Origin: Asaia platycodi JCM 25414
Lineage (GTDB): Bacteria > Pseudomonadota > Alphaproteobacteria > Acetobacterales > Acetobacteraceae
Direction: 5' to 3'
Length of the DNA stretch: 64,000 bases
Assembly: GCF_000614545.1 (NCBI RefSeq)
Contig: NZ_BAKW01000018.1
Location: forward strand, 1 to 64,000
The position numbers were made by a program, and so were the translations under genes. The notes beneath the pieces are model-generated. The model did no database searches. It was not told the origin of the DNA and saw nothing but the letters and a program-made list of their open reading frames with translations. Of the stretch, positions 9,062 through 19,542 are shown piece after piece (position 1 is the first letter of the stretch; each line of letters starts with the position of its first letter).

Positions 9062-11056
9062 ATGAGCGATACCACCAAGCCGAACACCACCGCGTCTATC
9101 CCGACGATGGGCCGCTTTCCTCATCTTGATCGCGTGGTCGTTCCCGCTGATCTGAGGAATTTCTCGACCGAGCAGCTCAAGCAGCTCGCCGAAGAACTGC
9201 GCTCTGAAACGGTTGATGCCGTTTCCACTACAGGGGGGCATCTCGGTGCCTCTCTGGGCGTGGTCGAGCTGACGGTCGCCATGCACGCCGTGTTCAACAC
9301 GCCCGATGACCGCATCATCTGGGATGTCGGCCATCAGGCCTATCCTCACAAGATCCTGACCGGGCGTCGTGATCGTATCCGTACGCTGCGCCAGCCTCAT
9401 GGCCTATCGGGCTTCACCCGCCGTTCGGAGAGCGAATACGACCCATTCGGTGCGGCACATTCCTCGACGTCGATCTCGGCGGGCCTCGGCATGGCGGTGG
9501 CGCATCACCTGCGTGCCAATGAAGACCCCGCCTATCACGAGCGCAACGTCATTGCCGTCATCGGCGACGGGTCGATCTCGGCTGGCATGGCCTATGAAGC
9601 CATGAACAATGCGGCAGTGGCTGGTGCGGGCGCCAAGCGTCTGATCGTCATTCTCAACGACAACGAGATGTCGATTGCCCCGCCAGTCGGCTCGATGTCG
9701 AACTACCTGTCGCGCCTCATGACGTCTCGCAAGTTCCTGAGCCTGCGCGATCTGGCAGGCAAGCTGGCCAAGCGCCTGCCCGCAGGCCTTGAGCGCACCG
9801 CCAAGCGCGCAGACGAGCTGACGCGCGGCCTTATTACGGGCGGCACGCTGTTCGAGGAACTCGGATTCTATTATGTTGGCCCCGTCGATGGCCATGACAT
9901 GAACCAGCTGGTGCCAATCCTGCGCAATCTGCGCGACGCTGATGAAGGCCCGGTACTGCTGCATGTCATCACCGAAAAGGGCCGTGGCTACACCCCTGCT
10001 GAATCGGCCGGTGACAAATACCACGCCGTCAGCAAGTTCAACGTTGTGACCGGCGAGCAGAAAAAAGCCCCGGCCGGACCGCCGAGCTATACGTCTGTCA
10101 TGGCACGCGAATTGCTGCGCCATGCCGAGAAAGATGAGCGTATTACCGCCGTCACGGCAGCTATGCCGTCAGGCACGGGCCTCGACAAATTTGCCACCAA
10201 ATATCCCGACCGGTTTTTCGACGTGGGTATTGCCGAGCAGCACGCCGTAACCTTTGCCGCCGGTATGGCCTCAGAAGGGCTGCGCCCGTTTTGCGCGATC
10301 TATTCGACGTTCCTGCAGCGCGCCTATGACCAGGTGGTGCACGACGTCGATCTGCAGAACCTGCCCGTTCGTTTTGCAATCGACCGCGCCGGTCTGGTCG
10401 GTGCCGATGGCGCAACCCATGCCGGATCGTTCGATCTGAACTATCTCTGCTGCCTGCCGAACATGGTTGTCATGGCGCCCAGTGATGAGGTCGAACTGAC
10501 CCATATGACGGCAACAGCCTGCGTCTATGATGCCGGTCCGATTGCCTTCCGCTACCCACGTGGCAGCGGCACGGGGCTGGAACTGCCGGAAGCAGGCGAA
10601 ATCCTCGAAATCGGCCGTGGTCGCATCGTGCGCGAAGCCGTGCGTCAGCCGGGTACGAAATCGGGCGTCGCCATTCTGTCGCTCGGCACGCGCCTGACCG
10701 AATCACTCAAGGCAGCCGACCATCTCGCGGCACAGGGCATAGCGGTCACCATTGCCGACGCACGCTTTGCCAAGCCGATAGATACGGCGCTGGTCGAGCG
10801 TCTGGCACGTGAGCATGACGTGCTGATCACGATCGAAGAAGGTGCGGCAGGCGGCTTCAGCAGCCTCGTGGTGCGTCATCTGGCCGAAACGGCCCTGCTC
10901 GATCAGGTCAAATTCCGCCCGATGGCCCTGCCCGATAGCTATATCGACCATAATCTGCCCGACGTGCAGTATGACGAAGCCGGGCTCAATGCGCCTCAGA
11001 TCATCACGGTGGCCCAGTCGGCACTGGGTGCGCAGAGCGCTCAGCAGACGGCCTGA
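9062..11056 (+). CDS. dxs: 1-Deoxy-D-xylulose-5-phosphate synthase
   Basis: Thiamine-diphosphate enzyme that makes DXP from pyruvate and glyceraldehyde-3-phosphate, the first step of the MEP isoprenoid pathway. An intact 664-residue frame. Visible features: [31 protein letters not shown], the ThDP motif [47 protein letters not shown], the transketolase segment [17 protein letters not shown], and [15 protein letters not shown]. It sits directly after ispA and overlaps the tlyA start by one base, so the four-gene unit is probably co-transcribed. Confidence 0.97.
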   Translation: MSDTTKPNTTASIPTMGRFPHLDRVVVPADLRNFSTEQLKQLAEELRSETVDAVSTTGGHLGASLGVVELTVAMHAVFNTPDDRIIWDVGHQAYPHKILTGRRDRIRTLRQPHGLSGFTRRSESEYDPFGAAHSSTSISAGLGMAVAHHLRANEDPAYHERNVIAVIGDGSISAGMAYEAMNNAAVAGAGAKRLIVILNDNEMSIAPPVGSMSNYLSRLMTSRKFLSLRDLAGKLAKRLPAGLERTAKRADELTRGLITGGTLFEELGFYYVGPVDGHDMNQLVPILRNLRDADEGPVLLHVITEKGRGYTPAESAGDKYHAVSKFNVVTGEQKKAPAGPPSYTSVMARELLRHAEKDERITAVTAAMPSGTGLDKFATKYPDRFFDVGIAEQHAVTFAAGMASEGLRPFCAIYSTFLQRAYDQVVHDVDLQNLPVRFAIDRAGLVGADGATHAGSFDLNYLCCLPNMVVMAPSDEVELTHMTATACVYDAGPIAFRYPRGSGTGLELPEAGEILEIGRGRIVREAVRQPGTKSGVAILSLGTRLTESLKAADHLAAQGIAVTIADARFAKPIDTALVERLAREHDVLITIEEGAAGGFSSLVVRHLAETALLDQVKFRPMALPDSYIDHNLPDVQYDEAGLNAPQIITVAQSALGAQSAQQTA

Positions 11057-11795
11057 TGGCCAAGAAGCGGGCTGACGTTCTGCTGGTCGAGCGCGGCCTC
11101 GTCGAGAGCCGCGCCCGCGCGCAGGCGCTGATCATGGCGGGGCTTGCTTTCAGCAAGGACCGCCGCATTGCCAAGGCGGGCGACATGCTCGCCGAGGATG
11201 CTCCGCTCGATCTGCGCGGGCAGGACCATCCCTGGGTTTCGCGCGGCGGGCTCAAACTCGACCATGCCATCTCCCATTTCGCTCTCGACCCGACAGGCGC
11301 CACTGCGATCGATGTCGGTGCCTCGACGGGCGGATTCACGGACGTGCTCCTCACCAAAGGCGCGACGAAGGTTTTTGCCGTCGATGTCGGGCATGGTCAG
11401 ATCGCCTGGAAGCTCCGCTCAGACGAGCGCGTGATGGTGATGGAAAAACCAATGCCCGCACGCTCGACGCGACGCTTATTCCCGATCCGATCTCGGTAGT
11501 GGTCTGCGATGCGAGCTTCATCGGTTTGCGTACGGTCCTGCCCCCGGCGCTGGCGCTCTGTCGGCCGGGCGGCTGGGCTGTCGCACTCATTAAGCCGCAA
11601 TTCGAGGCTGGTCGCGCCGAGATTGGCGCCAAGGGCGTCGTACGCGACCCGGCTGTGCATGAGCGTGTCTGCTCGGAAATACGCGGCTGGTGGGAAGGTC
11701 TCGAAGGCTGGGAAGTTCTGGGCGTAGAACCCAGCCCCATCACCGGCCCCGAAGGCAACCGCGAATTTCTCATCGCTGCTAGGCGCATCCCTTGA
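11056..11795 (+). CDS. tlyA: TlyA family rRNA 2'-O-ribose methyltransferase, frameshifted
   Basis: S4 RNA-binding domain at about residues 1-65 (RADVLLVERGLVESR) followed by an FtsJ-like methyltransferase domain. The K-D-K catalytic residues lie in SRGGLKLDHA, VVCDASFI and VALIKPQFE; the SAM motif is IDVGASTGGFTDVLL. The frame breaks at an A5 run (11444-11448). One added A restores KTNARTLDATLIPDPIS and joins the halves to about 246 residues. TlyA enzymes methylate cytidines in 16S and/or 23S rRNA and were often misnamed haemolysin A. Adjacent to dxs as in many alphaproteobacteria. Confidence 0.9.
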
Positions 11796-11881
11796 AGTAG
11801 AGGGTTCTGAGAGAGCAATCGCCCTTTTACAAACATGGTTTTTCTTGCGTTTCAGGGGCTCTTCCGTGATAGAGCAGCGCC

Positions 11882-13072
11882 ATGTCCGACATTTCGACCC
11901 CTCTCGATCTGAATGAGCAGGAGCGTGCGCGCATCCTAGCCAAATCCGCACTCTTCGCGCCTCCGCCTGCCGTCCTGCCGGATGGCCGTCGCGACCTCGT
12001 GGGCCTTTCCCGTGAAGAGCTGATTGCCGAAATGGCGGCGTTTGGTGAAAAGCCGTTCCGCGCGAAGCAGCTCTGGCACTGGATCTATCATCAGGCGCCA
12101 CCGATTTTTCGCTCATGAGCAGCATCGCCAAGCCGCTTCAGGCGAAACTAGCCGAACATTACGTCGTCGGACGCCCTTCGACGTCACTCGAACAGACGTC
12201 GAATGACGACACGCGCAAGTTCCTGTTCCGCTTTCGTGACGGGCAGGAAGCCGAGACGGTCTATATTCCAGACCGTCGTGAAGATCGTGGCGCTGTCTGC
12301 ATTTCGTCGCAGGTCGGCTGCACCCTTTCCTGCACCTTCTGCCATACGGGCACGCAGAAACTCGTCCGTAATCTGGGTGCTGCGGAAATCGTGTCGCAGT
12401 TCATGGCGGCGCGCGATTCCTATGGCGAATGGCCGAGCAAGAGGGGAAACTCCGCGCCTGCTCTCGACCATCGTGCTGATGGGTATGGGCGAGCCGCTCT
12501 ATAATTATGACAATGTCGCCAAGGCCATGCGCATCGTGATGGATGGCGAAGGCATTGCCCTTTCACGGCGACGCATCACGCTCTCGACCTCGGGCGTCGT
12601 GCCGATGATGGATCGCTGCGGTGAGGAACTGGCGGTCAATCTCGCGATCTCCCTGCACGCCGTCACCAATGAACTGCGCGACAAGATTGTACCGCTCAAC
12701 CGGAAATACCCGATAGAGGAGTTGATGGCTGCGTGCCGTCGCTACCCGGCAGCGTCGAATTCGCGTCGCATTACCTTCGAATACATCATGCTGCGCGGGA
12801 TCAATGACAGCGAGGCCGATGCGCGTGAACTGGTGCGCCTGATCAAGGGCCTGCCCGCCAAGGTCAATCTTATTCCGTTCAATCCCTGGCCGGGTTCAGA
12901 ATTTAAACCCTCCACCCGCGAGCAGCTTCAGAAATTTGCCGCCATCGTGATGGATGCCGGTTTTGCCTCGCCGATCCGTATGCCACGCGGTCGCGACATC
13001 CTTGCAGCCTGTGGTCAGCTCAAGACCGAAAGCGAGCGCCTGCGCCGCAACGCGACGGCGGATGCCGAATAA
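11882..13072 (+). CDS. rlmN: Dual-specificity RNA methyltransferase RlmN, two frameshifts
   Basis: Radical-SAM enzyme making 2-methyladenosine in 23S rRNA and in tRNAs. The N-terminal piece ([18 protein letters not shown]) and the 4Fe-4S motif [12 protein letters not shown] lie in different frames, separated by a missing G near 12093-12095. A second shift near 12437-12446 leads into [18 protein letters not shown]. Later signatures are [44 protein letters not shown] and the C-terminal catalytic cysteine in ILAACGQL. The joined product is about 396 residues, close to family length. Confidence 0.92.
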
Positions 13073-13167
13073 CAGGTCGAGGCCGTCCCCCGAGACTGGC
13101 CTGATCGGCTGGCGGGTGGTAAGAAAGGCGCCCAACGCGTTATCTTTACAGAGGGAAGCCTGGCCTT

Positions 13168-14395
13168 ATGACCGCCCGGGACATTAAAAAAGTCGTTCTC
13201 GCCTACTCGGGCGGGCTGGATACTTCCGTTATCCTTCGCTGGCTCCAGAAAGAATACGGCTGCGAGGTCGTGACCTTCACCGCCGATCTGGGCCAGGGTG
13301 AAGAGCTGGAACCCGCACGCCGCAAGGCCGAAATGTTCGGCGTCAAGGAAATCTTCGTCGAGGACCTGCGCGAGACCTTCGTGAAGGATTTCGTCTTCCC
13401 GATGTTCCGCGCCAATGCCCTTTACGAAGGGCAATATCTGCTTGGCACCTCCATTGCGCGCCCGCTGATCGCCCAGCGCCAGATCGAAATCGCCAAGATG
13501 GTTGGCGCCGACGCCGTGGCTCATGGTGCCACCGGCAAGGGCAATGATCAGGTTCGCTTCGAACTCGGTTATTACGCGCTTCAGCCCGACATCAAGGTCA
13601 TTGCGCCCTGGCGTGAGTGGAACCTGACCTCGCGCACGAAGCTGCTGGCTTTTGCCGAAGAGAACCAGATTCCCGTCACCAAGGACAAGCGCGGCGAAGC
13701 CCCTTCTCTGTGGACGCCAATCTTCTGCACTCGTCTTCCGAAGGCAAAATTCTCGAAGACCCCGCCATCGCGCCCGATGAGATCGTCTTCCAGCGCACGA
13801 TTTCGCCCGAGAACGCACCCGATGTCGCGACCGAAATCGCCATCGACTTTCATGAGGGCGATCCGGTCGCGCTGAACGGCGTGACGCTCTCTCCCGCCGA
13901 ATTGCTGACGCGCCTGAACAAGCTCGGCCATGACAACGGGATCGGCCGTCTCGACCTGGTCGAAAACCGCTTTGTCGGCATGAAGTCACGCGGCATCTAC
14001 GAAACGCCGGGCGGCACTATTCTGCTGACGGCCCATCGCAGCATCGAATCCATCACGCTCGACCGAGAGGCCATGCACCTCAAGGACAGCCTCATGCCGC
14101 GCTATGCCGAAATCATCTATAACGGCTTCTGGTTCTCGCCCGAGCGCTACATGCTTCAGGCACTGATCGATGCCAGCCAGAAATCGGTCACGGGCCGTGT
14201 TCGCCTCAAGCTCTATAAGGGCAATGTGATCTGCATCGGCCGCGAAAGCCCGAACAGCCTTTACGACACCCGCGTCGTCACCTTCGAAGATGACGAGGGC
14301 GCCTATAATCAGGTCGACGCTCAGGGCTTCATCAAGCTCAACGCCCTGCGCCTGCGTCTGGGCGGCCAGATCGGTCGCACCGGCGGCAAGCCTGA
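13168..14395 (+). CDS. argG: Argininosuccinate synthase, frameshifted
   Basis: Joins citrulline and aspartate with ATP in arginine synthesis. The PP-loop AYSGGLDTS is at about residues 12-20; [25 protein letters not shown] and KRGEAP follow. A missing C in the CCCC run 13700-13703 shifts the frame; the rest ([39 protein letters not shown]) is normal. As written the frame runs on past 14395 through a large palindrome into the next gene's leader. A missing base near 14389-14392 would instead end it ...GRTGGKA-stop, giving about 409 residues, the usual length. I take that stop as real. Confidence 0.92.
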
Positions 14396-14406
14396 TCGCC
14401 GGATCC

Positions 14407-14441
14407 TGATCGCACCGGGTACCGATTACCCGGTGCGATCA
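14407..14441. terminator. 15-bp perfect hairpin after argG
   Basis: Two perfect 15-base arms (14407-14421 and 14427-14441) flank a 5-base loop, CCGAT. It lies 12 bases after the inferred argG stop and about 70 bases before the FKBP start. No T-tract follows, so it may be a Rho-assisted terminator or an mRNA 3'-end protector rather than a classic intrinsic terminator. Confidence 0.55.
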
Positions 14442-14514
14442 TCGGCCTGCGTGCTCCTCACCGCCCCGCGTGGTAAAGGGCACGCAGACATCGCAAGTTC
14501 CAAGAGGTTCAGCC

Positions 14515-15002
14515 ATGCGTTTGTCCCGCTCCATCAAGACCCTCGTCGCCGGGGCATCTTTTTTTGCCCTGACCGCCTGTGGCGGCACGAAAGAAGAGCC
14601 TGAGCTGACGCCTGAGCAGTTCATGGCTAAGGTCCGTGCCGAACCCGGCGTCAAGACCCTGCCCGACGGCCTCGCCTACAAGGTTCTGAAATCCGGCCCC
14701 AAGGATGGCGAGCAGCCCTCAAAGGGCCGCATGATGATGCTGATCTATGAAGGCCGTCTGCCAGATGGCGGTATTTTCGACAGTTCAGAGCAGCATGGTA
14801 ACGGCGCCTATATGCAGATGGCGCTTGACGGGCTCGTTCAGGCTGGATGGAAGCCCTGCCGATGATGCATGTGGGCGATACCTGGATGCTCTATGTTCCA
14901 CCCGCGCTCGGCTACGGCAAGCGGTCGATGGGCATCATCCCACCCAACAGCCCGCTCGTCTTCAAGATCCAGCTTCTCGGTCTGGGCGGGCAGGAGCAGT
15001 AA
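14515..15002 (+). CDS. FKBP-type peptidyl-prolyl isomerase lipoprotein, frameshifted
   Basis: Envelope proline isomerase. ATG 14515, preceded by AAGAGG, gives a lipoprotein signal with lipobox LTAC at about residues 19-22. The FKBP domain follows: [28 protein letters not shown]. The frame breaks near 14841 (one missing base); the continuation [24 protein letters not shown] and [16 protein letters not shown] completes an FkpA/Mip-like FKBP domain of about 162 residues in all. A longer upstream in-frame start at 14470 is unlikely because it would place the signal peptide internally. Confidence 0.9.
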
Positions 15003-15003
15003 G

Positions 15004-15468
15004 ACGCTTTCCAAACGCGCGCCCTTCGCCCTCGCTCTCATGGCCGCGCTTGCTCTGGCGGGTTGCGGCAAAAAGAGCGCAGGGCAGAAACTCTACGGCC
15101 CTAATTGTGGCATCTGTCATCACGGGGGGTACGGCCTGCCCGGCGAAGTACCCCCTCTGGTCGGCCGTCTCGATCTGATCGCAAAGACGCCTGAGGGGCG
15201 TGCCTATCTCGCGCGTGTCATGCTCAACGGGCTCGACGGGCCTATTAAAGCCAATGGCGGGCGCTATAATTTCTCTATGCCCAGTTTCCGGCGCCTGAAT
15301 GATGAGCAGTTGAGCCTTATCCTGAACTGGCTCATTTCCCGGGGCACGACCAACCCCGCCCCTGTCATCACCCCCGATGTGTTTGCGGCGACCCGCAAGG
15401 AAGAAATCGGCTCGAACCGGGTTCACGATCTGCGCGAGGGCCTCGCAGCACAAGGCAAAATTCCCTGA
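15004..15468 (+). CDS. Lipoprotein class I cytochrome c
   Basis: Small haem protein predicted to be anchored in the periplasm. The lipoprotein signal SKRAPFALALMAALALAGC leads to the haem site CGICH (about residue 37 of the full frame), with Met-containing FSMPSF as likely axial-ligand region and a closing helix LSLILNWL. The only start giving a whole signal peptide is ACG at 15004, seven bases after AGGAG; ATG 15040 would cut the signal. Either a rare ACG start or an ATG misread. It follows the FKBP gene by one base and is probably co-transcribed. The redox partner is unknown. Confidence 0.82.
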   Translation, partial: TLSKRAPFALALMAALALAGCGKKSAGQKLYGPNCGICHHGGYGLPGEVPPLVGRLDLIAKTPEGRAYLARVMLNGLDGPIKANGGRYNFSMPSFRRLNDEQLSLILNWLISRGTTNPAPVITPDVFAATRKEEIGSNRVHDLREGLAAQGKIP

Positions 15469-15495
15469 TACCGGTGGCGCAGACCCCGTCGCGGC

Positions 15496-16047
15496 TTATT
15501 CAGGTGGCGCCCAATGCGCCTCACAACGCGCCTCGTATAGCTCTTCATCACCCGTTTCGAGCACATGACCGGTTTGACGCTTCTTTGCGGTCCAGCGCGC
15601 AGGCGCCTCGCAGACGTGACAGCGCGCCATAAGCAGCACGTAGCGATCGGCCATCAGACGAAGGCGCGCCATGACATCGAAATCATGCCGCATGAAATCC
15701 GTATCGAGCCCTGCAACGCTGATATCGACCCCCGCATCGAGGCTTTTGCCGATATCGGCCACCACATCGCCCTTGTAGTGCGGTGCGATCATGAAATGCC
15801 CTTCATCGAGCAGGATATGCCCGAAACGCGCAAAATCATTGGGCCAGGATGAGACAGAACGCGCGGGGCGGCGTAGCCCGACACGGCTATGGATGCTTGC
15901 GCCAGAGCGCGTGTCGAAAGCCGGGGCGAGACAGAGGGTCTTTTCCTGCTCGGGGTGGTCCTGAAGCAGGTGCGCCGATTTTCCAGCGAACATCGGGCCT
16001 GCATAGACGGTCAGAATTCCCCTGCTCACGACGCTTTCTCCACTCAT
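15496..16047 (-). CDS. tdk: Thymidine kinase
   Basis: Salvages thymidine to dTMP with ATP; a type II (TK1-like) enzyme. The P-loop is [12 protein letters not shown], the Mg-binding Asp is in LLDEGHFM, and GLDTDFM matches the DxxF segment. A zinc site is visible as CHVC followed by ARCEAH. ATG 16047 ([10 protein letters not shown]) is preferred to ATG 16059 because it has a GGA-containing site at suitable distance. About 183 residues, normal for the family. It converges on the cytochrome c gene and diverges from trpS. Confidence 0.9.
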   Translation of the reverse strand: MSGESVVSRGILTVYAGPMFAGKSAHLLQDHPEQEKTLCLAPAFDTRSGASIHSRVGLRRPARSVSSWPNDFARFGHILLDEGHFMIAPHYKGDVVADIGKSLDAGVDISVAGLDTDFMRHDFDVMARLRLMADRYVLLMARCHVCEAPARWTAKKRQTGHVLETGDEELYEARCEAHWAPPE

Positions 16048-16153
16048 ACAGGCTTCCATCCTTCAAGGTGCCGCGCAGCCCTTACAGGCATTTGCGCAGG
16101 CTCGGCAATCTTTCCCCTTGACCGTGCGCCAGACGCATTCGACAACATCGGCC

Positions 16154-17149
16154 ATGCAACGTGTATTTTCCGGCATCCAGCCGACCGGCGTCCCCCAGCT
16201 TGGCAATTATCTTGGCGCGATCCGCAACTGGGTGCGGCTACAGGATGATCATGACTGCGTTTTCTGTCTGGTCGACATGCACGCGCTCACCGTTTTTCGT
16301 GAGCCCGAGCAGTTGCGGCGCGATAATCTGGCGCAGGCCGCCTGCCTGATCGCGTCGGGCATCGATCCTGAAAAGCATGTACTCTATAATCAGTCTGCCG
16401 TAAGCGCCCACGCCCGCCTCGGCTGGATCTTCAATTGCGTGGTGCGCCTTGGCTGGCTGAACCGCATGACGCAGTTCAAGGAAAAGGCGGGCAAAGACCG
16501 CGAGCAGCATTCTGCCGGGCTTTTCGTCTATCCCGCGCTGATGGCCGCCGATATCCACGCCTTTCATGCGACCCGCGTCCCGGTGGGCGAAGACCAGAAG
16601 CAGCATCTCGAAATCGCCAATGATATCGGCGCGAAGTTCAATCATGATTATGGGGTCGATTTCTTCCCCATGATCGAGCCGCTGATCCCGCCTTCGGCAG
16701 CCCGCGTCATGAGCCTGCGCGACGGCACGAAGAAAATGTCGAAATCGGACCCGTCCGCCCAGTCACGTATCGAACTCACCGACACGGCGGATGACATTTC
16801 GCTCAAGATACGCAAGGCGAAATCCGATACCGAAGCCCTGCCCTCCGAAAGCGCCGGTCTGGAAGGCCGACCCGAAGCGCGTAATCTGATTACAATCTTC
16901 GCCGCCATGGCCAATCAGGGCGTTGATGATGTGCTGGCACGCTTCGGTGGCCAGGGCTTCGGCCCTTTCAAGGCCGCTCTCGCCGAGCTTTTGGTCGAGA
17001 CGCTCTCGCCGGTCGCCAACGAAACGCGCCGCCTGCTCGAAGACCGAGCCCATCTGGAGAGCATTCTGCGACAGGGTGCAGCGCGGGCCAACGCGATTGC
17101 AGAGCCCATCGTCAGCGAGGCGGAACGACTGGTTGGTTATCTGCGCTAA
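16154..17149 (+). CDS. trpS: Tryptophanyl-tRNA synthetase
   Basis: Charges tRNA-Trp in the cytoplasm. Class I signatures: [19 protein letters not shown] with the HIGH-like GNYLGA, the substrate region [24 protein letters not shown], and KKMSKS at about residue 200. The start [12 protein letters not shown] at 16154 matches the family. The frame is open 12 codons further upstream, but no Shine-Dalgarno sequence supports either start strongly. About 331 residues, intact. Confidence 0.95.
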   Translation: MQRVFSGIQPTGVPQLGNYLGAIRNWVRLQDDHDCVFCLVDMHALTVFREPEQLRRDNLAQAACLIASGIDPEKHVLYNQSAVSAHARLGWIFNCVVRLGWLNRMTQFKEKAGKDREQHSAGLFVYPALMAADIHAFHATRVPVGEDQKQHLEIANDIGAKFNHDYGVDFFPMIEPLIPPSAARVMSLRDGTKKMSKSDPSAQSRIELTDTADDISLKIRKAKSDTEALPSESAGLEGRPEARNLITIFAAMANQGVDDVLARFGGQGFGPFKAALAELLVETLSPVANETRRLLEDRAHLESILRQGAARANAIAEPIVSEAERLVGYLR

Positions 17150-17181
17150 CCGTTCCAACAGCCCGAGACAGGATACCGGAC

Positions 17182-17598
17182 ATGCAGCAGGCCTTTCATC
17201 GTCTTTCCATACGCACACGGGGCAAAGGCCTGACCATGATTACCGGCCCGGTGCTTGACTGGGTTGCCTCGACCGGCATCGAAGATGGACTTCTGACACT
17301 CTGGTGCCGCCACACCTCAGCGTCTCTCATCGTGCAGGAAAACGCCGACCCGACCGTCCAGCACGATATTGCCAGCTATTTCGACGATCTCGTACCGGAG
17401 TCACGTGCCTATCGACACGACTATGAAGGGGCGGATGACATGCCCGCCCATATACGCTCCGTTCTGACCAATGTGCAGTTGACCATTCCGGTCATGCGGG
17501 GTGAGCCCGTTTTCGGCACTTGGCAGGGGATTTATCTCTTCGAGCATCGTCGCTCGCCGCATAGCCGTGAGATCGTGCTGCATCTGCTTGGCAACTGA
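17182..17598 (+). CDS. yjbQ: YjbQ/UPF0047 family protein
   Basis: A 138-residue intact member of UPF0047 (YjbQ), a family with reported thiamine phosphate synthase side activity; its physiological role is unsettled. Typical motifs: LTLWCRHTSASLIVQENADPTV near the N-terminal half, HIRSVL, PV.GTWQGIYLFEHR near the C-terminus. The conserved histidine and cysteine of CRHTS are present. It starts 33 bases after trpS and may share its transcript. Confidence 0.88.
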   Translation: MQQAFHRLSIRTRGKGLTMITGPVLDWVASTGIEDGLLTLWCRHTSASLIVQENADPTVQHDIASYFDDLVPESRAYRHDYEGADDMPAHIRSVLTNVQLTIPVMRGEPVFGTWQGIYLFEHRRSPHSREIVLHLLGN

Positions 17599-17602
17599 GG
17601 CG

Positions 17603-18771
17603 ATGGTCCGCGCCCGTGCCGCTCTCTGTGTCGCGATCGGGCTGGTGCTGACTGACCCGATTGCCGCCCGAGCCGAAACCAGCTTGATGTCACGCAATTC
17701 GGCGCGCGTTGCGATGACACTACCGATGACACGAAAAGCTTTCAGGCTGCGATTGACGCAGCATCCGCAAAAGGCGTTGCGCTCTCCCTGTCCGGCATCT
17801 GTCGTGTCAGGACCCTGAAAGTACCCGTTACCGCCAAAACCTTCATATTAGAGGGCAATAACGGCACGCTGCGCTTCCTCGAAGGCGGGCTGGTGCTTGG
17901 TGCTCCCGGCCCCGCCAATGCGGTCATTCCTTATATCATCCGCAATCTGCGGCTACGGTCGGTCAATGCGTATACCGACACGGCAATCCTAGTGACCGGC
18001 GCGTTCAAGGGGCTGATCGAGAATGTCAATATCGACCGTTTCAAGAACGGCATCGAACTCGTCGCAACCTCGGATAATATCGTCAGTGGGTCATTCTTCG
18101 ATTCCTTCGGTGATTCCAATGCGGTGCTCATCAGCGGCACCATGGCTGCCAATCAGACCGTCTCGGCCTATGCGTCGAACAATACGGTCACCGACGTGAC
18201 GGATATCCACGGCACAGGCGTGTTCATCGGGCCAGGCGTGCAAGGCACGAAAATCCGCAATCTACGTGTGCTTGAAGCCTGGTACGGCATCTATGCCGTG
18301 GACGGTAAGGATGACGAGGATCTCAGCGTTTCCGATTCCTATCTGGAAGGAAAACGCGTCGGGCTTTTCGCCGATGGAGTCGATCTTACGCGCGTGGTCA
18401 ATTGCAGTGCCGACCTTCCCTCCAGCGGGGCCGATCCCGGCTGGGCCGGTTTTCATATGGACCGCATGTATGGCGGTATATTGGCCAATTCTTCTGTCTG
18501 GGGCGCGGCGGCTGCGCATTCGCCAGTCATTGTCGCGGGCGGGAATATCAACGTGATCGGCAATCAGGTCACGGGCGTGGCCACCGGCCCCTGCATGAGG
18601 CTGATCCCGTTCCCCAAACCCGACGATTCTCCGCTTCTTGTGTCAAACAACACATGCTGGGCGTCAGGCGGCTATGAGGTAAGAGGGCGCGGCCCCATGG
18701 CGGGCAGCAATAACCTCTGGTCACGCCCGGATGACCATCACCTCATGGTGCGTGACTTCCCCAATCCCTGA
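17603..18771 (+). CDS. Secreted right-handed beta-helix (pectate-lyase-superfamily) protein, frameshifted
   Basis: The first frame encodes a signal peptide (ALCVAIGLVLTDPIAARA). After a missing base near 17678-17683 a second frame continues LDVTQFGARCDDTTDDTKSFQAAIDAA, the N-terminal signature of Pectate_lyase_3 / glycan-active beta-helix proteins. Coils rich in NNT, NNL and VSNN turns follow to the end, about 389 residues joined. No catalytic residues can be assigned, so lyase activity is not claimed; it could be a polysaccharide-binding or -cleaving exported protein. The start lies 4 bases after yjbQ. Confidence 0.72.
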
Positions 18772-18798
18772 ACGCGCCCTTACGGCGCGCGCTCAGGG
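18766..18798. terminator. Bidirectional hairpin between convergent genes
   Basis: CCCTGA..CGCGCC, loop CTTAC, GGCGCG..TCAGGG forms a long, slightly imperfect stem. It overlaps the stop codon of the beta-helix gene and faces the end of the RNase T2 gene. Neither side has a clear T-run. Confidence 0.6.
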
Positions 18799-18804
18799 GG
18801 TAAT

Positions 18805-19542
18805 TTACCAGTTTCTGAGCCAGAACTCTGCCGGACAATTATCCTGAGCCTGTGGTGAGTCCAGATAGCTTCCGGCGCTCGGGAATTGCCCCATGCGCTC
18901 GGGATCAAGGGTGAACCAAAGCTGCGTCAACACCACACGCTTCGCCGGATCCGTTTCGCATCGAAGCTGAAGCGCCCTTGGCTGGCTGGCTCCGGTTGCC
19001 TTGCGGAAAAACGACAGCACCTCGTCATGCCCCACCACCGTACCGGCACGGGCCGCCAAAAACGCCATCATGGGCGAGCGGGAAAAACGCAGCTGGAGTG
19101 CGCTTGCCTTGGCGAAGAACACTCCCGGATCGTAGCCAAAGCAGGCCCCGTGCTTGACCCATTCATGGGTCAGCAATGAGGGGGTGGTATGCGGCATGAT
19201 CTCGCCGAGCGTGCGTAGCATGGCGTTATCGAGCACGGGTGGAGGCGCGTCCGGGCCGAACAGGCCACATCCGTCACGCCACCAACGTTCGACCGGTATA
19301 TTCTGTGCTTCGAGAGAATGCGGCTCGGACGCCCAGAGCCCATGCAGACCGACAAGCGACTGACGCGGCTGATCGGCGGCGCACCCTGACCCGACCGTAC
19401 AGAAACCGGGCTGCCAGGTGAGCGCGAGCGTATTGTGGTCGAAATCGCCGTGTGCGAGCGGAACAAGCCCCGAACGCTGCGGCTCCGATCCGACACAGCC
19501 GGCGAGCAGCAGAACCGAAAGAGCGACAAGCTTGCGTATCAT
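18805..19542 (-). CDS. Ribonuclease T2 family lipoprotein
   Basis: Predicted envelope ribonuclease making 2',3'-cyclic phosphates. Both catalytic segments are present: CAS1 GLHGLWA (about residue 67) and CAS2 HEWVKHGAC (about residue 124), with the two histidines and Glu/Lys needed for catalysis. The N-terminus has a lipobox, LLLAGC, so it should be lipid-anchored, unlike soluble E. coli RNase I. Conserved cysteines suggest disulfides. Its ATG overlaps the fghA stop (ATGA), so it is translationally coupled to the formaldehyde-detoxification genes, an unusual partner. Confidence 0.92.
   Translation of the reverse strand: MIRKLVALSVLLLAGCVGSEPQRSGLVPLAHGDFDHNTLALTWQPGFCTVGSGCAADQPRQSLVGLHGLWASEPHSLEAQNIPVERWWRDGCGLFGPDAPPPVLDNAMLRTLGEIMPHTTPSLLTHEWVKHGACFGYDPGVFFAKASALQLRFSRSPMMAFLAARAGTVVGHDEVLSFFRKATGASQPRALQLRCETDPAKRVVLTQLWFTLDPERMGQFPSAGSYLDSPQAQDNCPAEFWLRNW

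Noticed and set aside
13015..13989. 324-codon antisense open frame across the rlmN-argG junction
   Set aside because: Spans two real genes on the other strand; no supporting motif.
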